Shown: positions 9,408-17,881 of the stretch, piece after piece
Position numbering within the stretch: the stretch's first letter is position 1
How the letters are laid out: each line of letters opens with the position of its first letter
Origin: an uncultured Alphaproteobacteria bacterium
Lineage (GTDB): Bacteria; Pseudomonadota; Alphaproteobacteria; Micropepsales; Micropepsaceae
Reading direction: 5' to 3'
Assembly: GCA_902826695.1 (NCBI GenBank)
Contig: CADEFU010000003.1
Span: 372,001-436,000 of the forward strand
Length of the DNA stretch: 64,000 nucleotides
The notes under the pieces: generated by a model
Database searches by the model: none
What the model was told of the DNA's origin: nothing
What the model saw: only the letters and a program-made list of their open reading frames with translations
Program-made: the position numbers and the translations under genes

Positions 9408-10892
9408 ATGCGCTACCGCCACGATCCCGACGGTTTTCGCTTGCCCATCAAGATCGACACGACCTCGAACGGTGAGTACGCACCCTTGCCGCTCGACACC
9501 GCTCAAGAAGCGGCGATCGCCGAGGCGCACGCGTGTGCGAGCGATAATGCCCGGCGGCAGGGCGTCGGGCGGCGTGACTTCATGGTCTCGGCATGCGGGG
9601 CGGCGACAACACTTCTCGCGCTCAACAAGGCGCATGCCGCGGCGGGTCGGACAGGCGGCACATTCGATCTGCCGAAGATCGCCGGCGTCGATCGGGACGT
9701 CGCAGCCGCGCACCTCGAAGGCCAAGAGTTCATCTTCGACGTCCAAAACCATCACGTGAACGCGCTCGGCCGCTGGCGCAATCCGAACTCTCCCTGGATC
9801 AAGGGGCTTAAGAATTTCCCGAACGCTTCATGCGCGCACGACATCGGCAAGGGCGAGTACGGCTATGTGAACTGCTTCAACGGCGAGAACTACATCAAGG
9901 ACGTGTTCCTCGACTCCGACACGCAGGTCGCAGTCATGTCGATGGTGCCCTCGACGTTCGAGGATGCGCCGCTGACGATCGAAGAGGCGGCCGCAACGCG
10001 CGCCTTGGTCGAAAAGCTCGGCCGCGGACAGCGGCTCTTTCTGCACGGCAAGATCAATCCGAACCTGCCAGGCGACATGGAGCGCATGGAGGAGTTGAAG
10101 GAAAAGTGGGGCATCATCGCGTGGAAGAGCTACACGCAATGGGGCCCGAACGGCGGTCCCGGCTATTTCCTCGACGACGAGAAACACGGAATTCCCTTCA
10201 TCGAGAAGGCGCGCAAGCTGGGCGTCAAGATCATCTGCGTGCACAAGGGCTTGCCTTTCGGCAAACACTCCTACGAACACTCGACCTGCCGCGACATCGG
10301 CGTGGTGGCCCGGAAGTACCCGGACATGACGTTCATGCTCTACCACTCGGGCTATGACGCGGCGCTGACCGAAGGCCCCTACAATCCGGCGAACGCTGAG
10401 GCCGGCGTCGATGCGCTGGTGAAGTCTCTCATCGAGAACGGCGTTAAGCCGAACGCGAACGTCTACTGCGAGCTCGGCTCGACCTGGCGCATCCTGATGA
10501 CGCGCGACCCGGCGCAAGGCGCGCATGTGTGGGGCAAACTGCTCAAATACGTGGGCGAGAACAACGTCATGTGGGGAACGGACTGCATTTGGTACGGCTC
10601 GCCGCAGGATCAGATCCAGGCGTTTCGCGCGTTTCAGATTTCGAACGAATTCGTCGACAAGTACGGCTATCCGAAGCTGACGAAGGAACTCAAGGCCAAG
10701 ATATTCGGGTTCAATGCCGCAAAGATCTACGGCGTCGACGTGCCCGCGGAGCGCAAACGCGCCGCAGCCGACGCGCTGACGCGCCAAAAGCAGGCCTATC
10801 TCGCCGAACCAGACCCGAGCTTCGTCACCTACGGCCCAAAGACGCGGCGCGAATTCTTCGCGCTACGCCGCGAACACGGCGGGTGGCTCTAA
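9408..10892 (+). CDS. Amidohydrolase family protein (PF04909-type), Tat-like motif
   Basis: Protein of 494 aa in the amidohydrolase_2 (metal-dependent TIM-barrel) superfamily. Supporting segments are FDVQNHHVNALGRW near the barrel entry, FLHGKINPNLPGD, KIICVHKGLPFG, TFMLYHSGYD and NNVMWGTDCIWYGSPQDQI, which carries the late Asp. A twin-arginine-like motif (GVGRRDFMVSACGAATTLLA) begins only at about residue 52, after a hydrophilic leader. GGAGGTTCAT precedes the ATG at 9408. Reactions in this family include decarboxylation and C-N or lactone hydrolysis, and the substrate is unknown. Export is plausible but the long N-region is unusual. Confidence 0.85.
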   Translation: MRYRHDPDGFRLPIKIDTTSNGEYAPLPLDTAQEAAIAEAHACASDNARRQGVGRRDFMVSACGAATTLLALNKAHAAAGRTGGTFDLPKIAGVDRDVAAAHLEGQEFIFDVQNHHVNALGRWRNPNSPWIKGLKNFPNASCAHDIGKGEYGYVNCFNGENYIKDVFLDSDTQVAVMSMVPSTFEDAPLTIEEAAATRALVEKLGRGQRLFLHGKINPNLPGDMERMEELKEKWGIIAWKSYTQWGPNGGPGYFLDDEKHGIPFIEKARKLGVKIICVHKGLPFGKHSYEHSTCRDIGVVARKYPDMTFMLYHSGYDAALTEGPYNPANAEAGVDALVKSLIENGVKPNANVYCELGSTWRILMTRDPAQGAHVWGKLLKYVGENNVMWGTDCIWYGSPQDQIQAFRAFQISNEFVDKYGYPKLTKELKAKIFGFNAAKIYGVDVPAERKRAAADALTRQKQAYLAEPDPSFVTYGPKTRREFFALRREHGGWL

Positions 10893-10998
10893 CGCTGGGC
10901 ACATTTCAGGGAACACGTGGCAGCCTCTGGCGCTTATTCCCGGGTGCGTCATGTCCCCTGTTTAGATCTAGCATGACGCGGCGCGTTGGAGTGCGGCG

Positions 10999-11571
10999 CT
11001 AGATGCCATGGGTTGCGATCGCGACTGCGCGGCGAGTGGTGGGATCGTAAGCATAGCACGTGGCGGCCTCCGGTCCCGTAGCGAAGCAAAGCACGCGCAC
11101 ATTGCGCGATCTGAGATCGTCGTAAGCACCGCGCGGGAGCGAGGGCTCAGGCTCATACGAAGCGTCCGCGGTTGCTCGAGGCAAGTGCGGCGGACCCGAC
11201 CATTCGGGGAGTTCACCCGCCGCAATCAGCGTCGCGCCCTGCGCAATGCTATCGACGTACTCCGCCATTTTCGCGTTGGAAACGGGCGGTAGGGGCATGG
11301 GTTGGTTGTCGCCATACTCTGCCATCGCGTGGCCAAGAGCGGCCGCGCGTAAGATCTCCGCGCCTTCTGCGTTTGTCACGATTGCGATAATATCGGCGTT
11401 GGCGCAATCCGTTCCGGCCGCGCGCACGATTAGGCGATCGGGCGCATTGCCATTGCTCCATGTGATGGCGCGCGACGCATCGACGTGACACGCAGGCGTG
11501 GTGTCCGAAACACCGCATCCGCCAAGGACGCAGGCGAGGAAAAGGGCGGCGTGCCTCACATCAGTGCTCAT
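10999..11571 (-). CDS. Hypothetical lipoprotein, 190 aa
   Basis: The N-terminus MSTDVRHAALFLACVLGGCGVSD has a lipobox (LGGC, Cys at about 19). The mature part has several cysteines and no family I recognise. Its ATG overlaps the stop of the acyl-CoA ligase by 4 bp (11568-11571), so it is translationally coupled and probably the last gene of that operon. Confidence 0.7.
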   Translation of the reverse strand: MSTDVRHAALFLACVLGGCGVSDTTPACHVDASRAITWSNGNAPDRLIVRAAGTDCANADIIAIVTNAEGAEILRAAALGHAMAEYGDNQPMPLPPVSNAKMAEYVDSIAQGATLIAAGELPEWSGPPHLPRATADASYEPEPSLPRGAYDDLRSRNVRVLCFATGPEAATCYAYDPTTRRAVAIATHGI

Positions 11572-13121
11572 ATCTTCCGCCCCGCCTTTTCCCAGTACGG
11601 ATCGCGCAGCTTGCGTTTAAAGATCTTGCCGGAATCCTCGCGCGGCAGCTCCGCGCGAAACTCCACCACCTTCGGCACTTTGTATTTCGCCAGATGATCG
11701 CGCAGGTATCCCTTCACGTCGCCTTCGCTCACGGGCGCGCCCGGCTGCGCTTGCACGACGGCGCAGAGCGCCTCGCCGAACTCGGCGTCGGGAATGCCGA
11801 ACACCGCGCAGTCGGCAACGCCCGGTATCTTTAAAATCTCCGCCTCGATCTCCGCCGGATAAATGTTCACGCCGCCCGAGATCACCATGTGATTGCGCCG
11901 GTCGCAGAGGAACAGGAAGCCGTCCTTGTCGACATAGCCGATGTCGCCGACCGAGATGAGGCCGTCGCGCTCGGCCTTGCGCCGCTTCTCGTCGTCGTTG
12001 TGGTAAGTGAAATCGACGCCCGTGGTCAGCCGCACATAGACGTCGCCGGCTTGACCCGCCGGACACTCTTTCCCCGCGTCGTCCACGATGACGAGCTTCA
12101 CGTCCGGCTGCGCGCGTCCGACGGTGCCGGGATGGCTGAGCCATTCCTTGGCGCTGCAGAACACGACCGCGCCCGTTTCCGTCGCGCCGTAGTATTCGTT
12201 GATCACCGGCCCCCACCATTCGATCATCCCGCGCTTGACGTCGGGCGGGCAGGGCGCGGCCGCATGCACGACGAACTTCAACGACGACACGTCGTACTTT
12301 CGCCGCACGTCCTCGGGCAGCTTCAGCAGCCGCACGAACATCGTCGGCACCATGTGCAGATGTGTCACGCGGTGCCGCTCGATCAGCTGCAGCAACTCCT
12401 CGGGCTCGAACCGCGGCTGCAAGATCACCGCCGCGCCCGCGCGCACACAGATCGCCCCATAGGCGTTCGGCGCCGAGTGATACATCGGCCCGGTCACGAC
12501 GGTGACGATACGCTCCGGCTTTCCGTGCACCAGCACGTTCTCCAACCCGAAGGCGCGCGCGAGCTGTTTCGTGCTGGCGAGCGCTTGCGCCGGCGTCGGC
12601 GGATTGCGCTTTACGCCCTTCGGTCGGCCCGTCGTGCCTGACGTGTAGATGATCGCCCCCGGCGGATCCTGAATGCTGGGTGCGTGCGGCGGAAAGCTCT
12701 CGATCCACGCATCCCAAACCTTGACGCCTGCGCGCATTTCGCAATCCGCCGCCGACAACTGAAAGGCGGCCGCAATCTCCGGCGGCGTATCGACCGCAAG
12801 CACCGGCACGCCCTGCGGTGTCGCCTTCAACGCGATGTCGAGCAGGTCGGTGTGCACGATCACCGCCTTCACGCCGGAGTCCCGGATGATGTAGCCCGCT
12901 TCATCGGCCGTGAAATGCCAATTCACCGGCACCGAGTAGGCACCGAGCATGCCCGCCGCCATCCCCGCCTCGAAGAACGCGAAGTCGTTGCGCAGCATCA
13001 GCCCGACGCCGTCGCCGCGTCCGATCCCCATCGACGCAAATGCCGACGCCGCGCGCGCCACCCGCTCTGTGAGCTGGGTCGATGGCAGTTCGCGCTTCCC
13101 GCTAATCAACTTGCCGGTCAT
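11568..13121 (-). CDS. Acyl-CoA synthetase (AMP-dependent, bile-acid/fatty acid ligase type)
   Basis: ANL-family ligase of 517 aa. IIYTSGTTGRPKGVKRNP is the A3 phosphate-binding loop, INEYYGATETGAVVFC the A5 motif, LISVGDIGYVDKDGFLFLCDR the A7 region, and the catalytic Lys lies in LPREDSGKIFKRKLRDPYW near the C-terminus. The ATG at 13121 is preferred over the TTG one codon upstream. It differs clearly from the ligase at 2231 and resembles the bile acid-CoA/short-long chain group. It is followed by an overlapping lipoprotein gene. The exact acid is not deducible. Confidence 0.92.
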   Translation of the reverse strand: MTGKLISGKRELPSTQLTERVARAASAFASMGIGRGDGVGLMLRNDFAFFEAGMAAGMLGAYSVPVNWHFTADEAGYIIRDSGVKAVIVHTDLLDIALKATPQGVPVLAVDTPPEIAAAFQLSAADCEMRAGVKVWDAWIESFPPHAPSIQDPPGAIIYTSGTTGRPKGVKRNPPTPAQALASTKQLARAFGLENVLVHGKPERIVTVVTGPMYHSAPNAYGAICVRAGAAVILQPRFEPEELLQLIERHRVTHLHMVPTMFVRLLKLPEDVRRKYDVSSLKFVVHAAAPCPPDVKRGMIEWWGPVINEYYGATETGAVVFCSAKEWLSHPGTVGRAQPDVKLVIVDDAGKECPAGQAGDVYVRLTTGVDFTYHNDDEKRRKAERDGLISVGDIGYVDKDGFLFLCDRRNHMVISGGVNIYPAEIEAEILKIPGVADCAVFGIPDAEFGEALCAVVQAQPGAPVSEGDVKGYLRDHLAKYKVPKVVEFRAELPREDSGKIFKRKLRDPYWEKAGRKI

Positions 13122-13165
13122 CAAGGGTCTCGCCTGAAGTTCAGACGAAGATCGTGCCCCGCAAT

Positions 13166-14707
13166 TCAGCCCTTCGCAAGCACCAGCTTCAGCGTCGCCC
13201 GCAATCCACCTTCGGGCCGGTTGGCGAGTTTCAACTCCCCGCCGTGCCGCTCGACGATCGCGCGAGCGATGGTGAGCCCCAGACCATGCCCGCCTGTCTC
13301 GACGCTCCGCGACTCTTCCAAGCGCACGAACGGCTTGAGCACATGAGAGAGCGCCGCCTCTGGAATGCCCGGCCCCGCGTCGTCGATATGTATCTCAGCA
13401 AACCCATCGCTCGCGACCATGGACACGCTCGCACGCGTGCCATAGCGCACGGCGTTCTCGATGAGGTTCCGCAGCGCCCGCCGCAACTCGCTCGCCCGCC
13501 CATCGACCCGCGCGACCGGCAAGCTGCTGAACGATACCGCACACCCCGTATCCGCAAGGTCGTCGCACACCGCCTCGATCAATGAGGGCAGGTCGACCGG
13601 CCGCGTCGGCTCGCCGCTTTCCCCGCCGCGCGCCGCCGCCAACGTCGCCTCCGTCAGCCGCTCCATCTCCTCGATCGACCCGCGCATCTTCGTCTGCAGC
13701 TCTGGATCCTTCACCAGTTCTGTGCGAATGCGCAGCGACGCAATCGGCGTGCGCAAATCGTGCCCGACGGCACTCAAGAGCGACCGCTGATCCTCGATCA
13801 TCCGTCGCATCCTGGTCGCCATGGTGTTGAACGCGCTTGCGGCAGCCTTCACATCCTGCGGCCCTTCCTCGGGCGCAAGCACCAGCCCGTCACCGCGCCC
13901 CATCCGCTCCGCCGCCAAGGTGAGGCCCGCAATCGGTCTCGCCACACGGCCCGCCGCCCACACCGCCGCCAGCGCCACCAGCACCGCGGCCAGCGCGCCC
14001 GTCCAAATCAGCGGCCACGTGACCGACGGCGCCTCCGGCGGCACCGCCGACACGTTCAGCCAGCGCTTCGGCGCGATCTCGACTGAAATATCGAGGCGCG
14101 ACGGCGCGCTGCCGTCGGCGGGTGCCATGAGCCACTCCACGTGGGGCGGTGTGGGTGGCAGCGGCGGAACGGGCGGTACCGGCGGTACCGGCGGTACCTG
14201 CCCCGGAGCAGTCGGATCGATCGTTGGAATCGTAACCGTGACTTCGCGCTCGGTCGCCTCCGACAAACCCTGTCCGGTGCTCGTGATGATCAAGGTTCGA
14301 TGGCCGCCCGCGATTCGTTCGACACGCCTGAGATGCATGCGGTTGTTCGATTCATCCCATGCCACGCGAACGGCGTTGGGCTCGTGTTCCATGCTTCGCG
14401 CCAACGCAACACTAAGAGAGTCGTTGCGATCTTTTGCGCTCACCACCGGCTGATCGGCAAAGCCGACAAGGAACGAGGGTCCGCTCGCCGTCTGCTCGAT
14501 CGATTTCAACGTTTCCTCAGTCGCGCCCTTGGTCAGCGCGACGATGCCTTCCGTCCGCCGAAAGGCCTCCGCTTCGTGCAGTGCCGACTGTAAGATTGTT
14601 TGCTGCCCCTTCAGCAACGCAAACGACGCAAGCTGCGACAGCACCAACGCGCCGAGCACGATCAGCACAAACCACCCACGCACGGTTCGCGGCGAAAACC
14701 AGCTCAT
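13166..14707 (-). CDS. Sensor histidine kinase with proline-rich periplasmic loop
   Basis: Membrane histidine kinase of 513 aa. TM1 is at about residues 10-32, a periplasmic domain spans about 33-225 and TM2 about 230-250, followed by HAMP (VARPIAGLTLAAERMGRGD). The H-box is AVGHDLRTPIASL, the N-box RNLIENAVRYG, and G-boxes are DDAGPGIP and GGHGLGLTIARAIVERHGG. The periplasmic domain contains a VPPVPPVPPVPPLPPTPP tract encoded partly by three perfect GGCGGTACC repeats (14172-14198, plus strand). The ATG at 14707 overlaps the regulator stop by 4 bp. It partners the response regulator upstream. A paralogous kinase is at 56177. Confidence 0.92.
   Translation of the reverse strand: MSWFSPRTVRGWFVLIVLGALVLSQLASFALLKGQQTILQSALHEAEAFRRTEGIVALTKGATEETLKSIEQTASGPSFLVGFADQPVVSAKDRNDSLSVALARSMEHEPNAVRVAWDESNNRMHLRRVERIAGGHRTLIITSTGQGLSEATEREVTVTIPTIDPTAPGQVPPVPPVPPVPPLPPTPPHVEWLMAPADGSAPSRLDISVEIAPKRWLNVSAVPPEAPSVTWPLIWTGALAAVLVALAAVWAAGRVARPIAGLTLAAERMGRGDGLVLAPEEGPQDVKAAASAFNTMATRMRRMIEDQRSLLSAVGHDLRTPIASLRIRTELVKDPELQTKMRGSIEEMERLTEATLAAARGGESGEPTRPVDLPSLIEAVCDDLADTGCAVSFSSLPVARVDGRASELRRALRNLIENAVRYGTRASVSMVASDGFAEIHIDDAGPGIPEAALSHVLKPFVRLEESRSVETGGHGLGLTIARAIVERHGGELKLANRPEGGLRATLKLVLAKG
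14172..14198. repeat. Three tandem 9-bp repeats inside the kinase gene
   Basis: GGCGGTACC is repeated three times without interruption and encodes the PVPP units of the periplasmic proline tract. Such in-frame minisatellites can change copy number by slippage. Confidence 0.9.
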
Positions 14708-15429
14708 AGCGCTTCCACCGTGCTTGCAAAGATATAACCCGCACCCCACACCGTCTTGATGAGTTTCGGATTGCGCGGATCATCCTCGAGCTTTCGCCGA
14801 AGCCGGCTGATCTGCGTGTCGATGCTGCGATCGAACACTTCGTCCGCGCCGCGCCCCTTGACCCGGTCAAGCAGCTGATCGCGCGTCAGCACAACGTTCG
14901 GATGCTCGACGAACGTCGCAAGCAGAGCGTACTCCGTCGTGCTCAGCGACACGACCACGCCGTCGGAACCCACGACCTGCCGCTCCGGTCCATGCAAAAC
15001 CCACGACGCGAAACGGAAGCGCTGCCCCATCCGGGGCCGTTGCCCCGGCGGCAACTCGTTCGTCCGCCGCAAGACGGCATGAATGCGCGCGAGCAACTCA
15101 CGCGGGCTGAACGGCTTGGTGACATAGTCGTCGGCACCGACTTCAAGCCCGACGATGCGATCCAATTCCTCCGCCCGCGCCGACAGCAAGATCACCGGTG
15201 TCCCTTTGTGCTCGCGCACGCTGCGGCAGAGGCTCAAGCCATCCTCACCCGGCATCATGATGTCGAGCACCATGAGATCCACATCCCGCTGGCTCAAGAC
15301 CCGCCGCGCCGAAGCGGCGGACTCGGCCATCGTGACCTTGAGTCCGTTGTCCGTGAGGTAGCGCGAAAGCGCATCGCGGATGTCGCGATGGTCGTCCACG
15401 ATCAGAACATGCGGGGCGATGTCGGCCAT
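14704..15429 (-). CDS. OmpR-family response regulator
   Basis: Regulator of 241 aa. The receiver domain (HVLIVDDHRDIRDALS, phospho-acceptor Asp in LMVLDIMMPGEDGLS at about 54, Lys in DDYVTKPFSPRELLARI) is followed by an OmpR/PhoB winged helix (LSTTEYALLATFVEHPNVVLTRDQLLD to LIKTVWGAGYIF). The start MADIAPHVL at 15429 fits the receiver fold better than the longer open frame. It forms an operon with the kinase through a 4-bp ATGA overlap and is divergent from the EF-hand gene at 15613. Direct-repeat decamers at 15481-15500 are candidate binding sites. Confidence 0.92.
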   Translation of the reverse strand: MADIAPHVLIVDDHRDIRDALSRYLTDNGLKVTMAESAASARRVLSQRDVDLMVLDIMMPGEDGLSLCRSVREHKGTPVILLSARAEELDRIVGLEVGADDYVTKPFSPRELLARIHAVLRRTNELPPGQRPRMGQRFRFASWVLHGPERQVVGSDGVVVSLSTTEYALLATFVEHPNVVLTRDQLLDRVKGRGADEVFDRSIDTQISRLRRKLEDDPRNPKLIKTVWGAGYIFASTVEAL

Positions 15430-15480
15430 GCGGCGGATCAGATACAACCCCCGGGCATTCCCGCAAGGTGAAGCACAGTT

Positions 15481-15500
15481 AATCTGTGTCAAAGTTTGTC
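15481..15500 (-). promoter_or_regulatory. Candidate OmpR-type direct repeats
   Basis: On the minus strand GACAAACTTT is followed directly by GACACAGATT, 52-71 bp upstream of the regulator start and between it and the divergent EF-hand gene. A pair of the same type, GACACAGTTT and GACAATGTTT, lies upstream of the second response regulator (55402-55423). Confidence 0.5.
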
Positions 15501-15612
15501 GGTTTGCGGTCTGCGCCGGGTTTCGCCATCACTTGGACCCAGAATCGACAAACCTTAAGGCCGCCCGTCCGGTAAACGTCACGCGCACCTTGAGTTCAGT
15601 GGAGAGGGAAAA

Positions 15613-16137
15613 GTGAGACATCATCTGTTGTTGGCGACCGCGAGCGTTGCCTTGTTGACGATGGCGGTTGCCGTCGCGGAAGAAGTACGCGTCGAAAAAA
15701 AGAACGACATGACGTGTACGACGACCGAATCCGCAAATGAGAAAAAGGTTGTCTGCATGTCGCCCGCCGGACAGGGCGCCGGCCCAACGTGGCAGAACGA
15801 AAGCGGCAATCACATGATGATCCTGCCGCCGGGCGCGCACGGTCAGCAGGACGTCGACGTCCAAGTCCTCAACGACGGTGACGGCAAGGGGGACCGGCGC
15901 GTGATCATTGTCCGCACCAGAGGCGGTCACGACAGCGCCGACGCAAACAAGGACGGTAAAGTCAGCCGGAAGGAATTCCTGACGCGCGCTGAAAAGCACT
16001 TCGCCGACCTCGACCAAGACAAGAACGGCGTGCTGGAGAAGGACGAGCTGCATCCGCAGGTGCCGCCGCTTCCCCCCATGCCTCCGCTTCCGCCGGTCCC
16101 ACCGGTCCCGCCCGTGCCGCCGGCGCCCGGCAACTAG
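15613..16137 (+). CDS. Secreted EF-hand protein with proline-rich tail
   Basis: Protein of 174 aa starting at GTG 15613, with GGAGAGGGAAAA upstream. The signal peptide is MRHHLLLATASVALLTMAVAVA. Two EF-hand loops, DANKDGKVSRKE and DQDKNGVLEKDE, lie at about 110-145 and have canonical Ca2+ ligand spacing. The C-terminus is a polyproline stretch (PPLPPMPPLPPVPPVPP). That tract resembles the periplasmic loop of the kinase transcribed from the opposite side of the same promoter region, so the two may work in the same periplasmic process. It ends overlapping the convergent TPR gene by 3 bp. Confidence 0.87.
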   Translation: MRHHLLLATASVALLTMAVAVAEEVRVEKKNDMTCTTTESANEKKVVCMSPAGQGAGPTWQNESGNHMMILPPGAHGQQDVDVQVLNDGDGKGDRRVIIVRTRGGHDSADANKDGKVSRKEFLTRAEKHFADLDQDKNGVLEKDELHPQVPPLPPMPPLPPVPPVPPVPPAPGN

Positions 16138-17066
16138 CTGCCGGCCGCAGCACCGCTCGCAGAGCCGCGATCGCCTTCTGGCGGTCGCGGCTTTTCTTCT
16201 GGCGCCCCCTCGACCTTCGGCTTCTCCCGCCGTTCTATCCGCGGAAGGTTCTCGGTGATCTGCGGCGGCGGAACGCCTTGTGTGGTCATCCGTGCCGTTA
16301 CACCGGAGTCGAGCGCCATTGCCTGCGCCAAGTCCGTTTGCCCGCCCTTCACATCGTTCGAATAGACCTTGGCGACACCGCGTCCATAAAGGGCCTCGGC
16401 GTTCGTCTTCTGGATCGCCAGCGCCGCGCCGTAGTCCGCGATCGCGACCGCCCATTGCTGGATCCGCACATTGTGGTGCCCGCGCTGCGTCAGTGCCGAT
16501 AGGTTTCCCGGCGCCAAAGCAATCGCCCGATCGAAATCGGCGACCGCCTTGTCGTACTGCTGAAGCCGCGCATAGGCCGTGCCGCGACCCGCAAACGCAT
16601 CTGCGTCGTTCGGCGTCAGTGCAATCACCGACGTGTAGTCGCCGGCCGCGAGCTGCATGTCGCCGCCCATGCTATGCGCAACCGCGCGATTGAACAGCGC
16701 CTCCGCATAGCCTTGCCGGTACGACAGTGCTTGCGTGTAGTCGTCGATCGCCCGCCCAAGATCGCTTCTCGCGAAGTGCGCGTTTCCACGGTTGTAAAGT
16801 GCGGTCGCCTTGCGCTCCCGGTTCAGCCGTCCCGAAGCGATAAGCGCACTGCATCCTTTGATCTGATCGTCCGCCGTGATCAGGACGCCGCCATCGCACA
16901 AAGTGCTGTTGTCGCGCTTGTCCGAAGTCGCAGGCTGCACATAAGCGACGGGCACAGGCTTGGCGCGGTACTTTTTCTTGCCCCGCGAACGTTTCGCGTC
17001 GGCTTCGGTCGCCACCATGGCCAGCGCTGCGGTAAGAAGGGCAACGATAACGATTCTCGATGTCAT
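16134..17066 (-). CDS. TPR-repeat periplasmic protein
   Basis: Protein of 310 aa with signal peptide MTSRIVIVALLTAALAMVATEADA and then a basic stretch (KRSRGKKKYRAK). At least four or five tetratricopeptide repeats lie between about 75 and 240, for example ALYNRGNAHFARSDLGRAID, AFAGRGTAYARLQQYDKAVA and LTQRGHHNVRIQQWAVAIAD. A charged, glutamate- and proline-rich C-terminal tail follows. The ATG at 17066 fits the signal peptide better than the longer frame. TPRs mediate protein-protein contacts and no enzymatic domain is visible. Confidence 0.87.
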   Translation of the reverse strand: MTSRIVIVALLTAALAMVATEADAKRSRGKKKYRAKPVPVAYVQPATSDKRDNSTLCDGGVLITADDQIKGCSALIASGRLNRERKATALYNRGNAHFARSDLGRAIDDYTQALSYRQGYAEALFNRAVAHSMGGDMQLAAGDYTSVIALTPNDADAFAGRGTAYARLQQYDKAVADFDRAIALAPGNLSALTQRGHHNVRIQQWAVAIADYGAALAIQKTNAEALYGRGVAKVYSNDVKGGQTDLAQAMALDSGVTARMTTQGVPPPQITENLPRIERREKPKVEGAPEEKPRPPEGDRGSASGAAAGS

Positions 17067-17174
17067 GCCTAAACCCTTGTGCCCCGCATTGCCGCAAGGC
17101 CGAGCCGTAGCCGTCAATGATGCATGCGGGCTTAGCGTTTGGCGCGATACCTCGAATGGGCTACTACCAACGTG

Positions 17175-17873
17175 ATGCTCGACCTTCTCCTTAACCGCAG
17201 TGACGGCCTGGACTTATGGCGTCTCGCGATTGCCGCGCTGTCGTTGGCGATCGCGGTCGCTTATCTGGGCGTGATCAATCAGCCGGCAGGCCCAAGACGC
17301 ACGGCGGTTAAGACCGCGCCGATCGCGATCCTCGCGCTGCTCCCGCTGACCTATCTGGCGGTGCCCGGCTTTCCCGTCGCCGCACTCTTGGTCCTTTCAC
17401 TGGCGCTGGTCCTGAGCGCGCTCGGCGACTACTTCCTCGCCCTTCAAGACCAGTCGCGCTTCTTCGTGCCAGGGCTCGCGAGCTTCCTTGTGGCTCACGT
17501 CGCCTACATCGCCGCCTTCCTGCCGCACGCGACATCCGCATCGGGCTTCGCACCGGTCGCGATCGTCGCCACCGCGCTGGCCGCAGGCATCTTGCTCGGC
17601 ATCTTGCGCCCGTCCCTTGGCCGCCTGCGCTTGCCCGTCTACGCCTATTTCGCCGTGATCATGACGATGGTTGCCGCCGCCTTCTTCGTGAAGGGCGCGC
17701 CCTGGTACCTGGGGGTCGGCGCCGTTATCTTCGCGGTTTCGGACTCCTTGATCGCTGTCCGCAAGTTCGCAAAGCCGTTCCCCGGCATCAACGAAGCCGT
17801 CTGGGTCACCTACATCGCAGCTCAACTCATGTTGACCGCCGGCCTGCTCGTGACGATGCTCGCCAATCTTTAG
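17175..17873 (+). CDS. YhhN family membrane protein (lysoplasmalogenase-like)
   Basis: Integral membrane protein of 232 aa with about eight hydrophobic segments. Characteristic YhhN/TMEM86 features include ALGDYFLALQDQSRFFVPGLASFLVAHVAYIAAF, split around the polar GD and FLVAHVAY, and GAVIFAVSDSLIAVRKF. Eukaryotic relatives hydrolyse the vinyl ether bond of lysoplasmalogens, while bacterial function is less certain. The ATG at 17175 is chosen; a TTG at 17139 and a GTG at 17172 are alternatives. The next gene starts 8 bp after the stop, suggesting an operon. Confidence 0.83.
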   Translation: MLDLLLNRSDGLDLWRLAIAALSLAIAVAYLGVINQPAGPRRTAVKTAPIAILALLPLTYLAVPGFPVAALLVLSLALVLSALGDYFLALQDQSRFFVPGLASFLVAHVAYIAAFLPHATSASGFAPVAIVATALAAGILLGILRPSLGRLRLPVYAYFAVIMTMVAAAFFVKGAPWYLGVGAVIFAVSDSLIAVRKFAKPFPGINEAVWVTYIAAQLMLTAGLLVTMLANL

Positions 17874-17881
17874 GATCGCCC

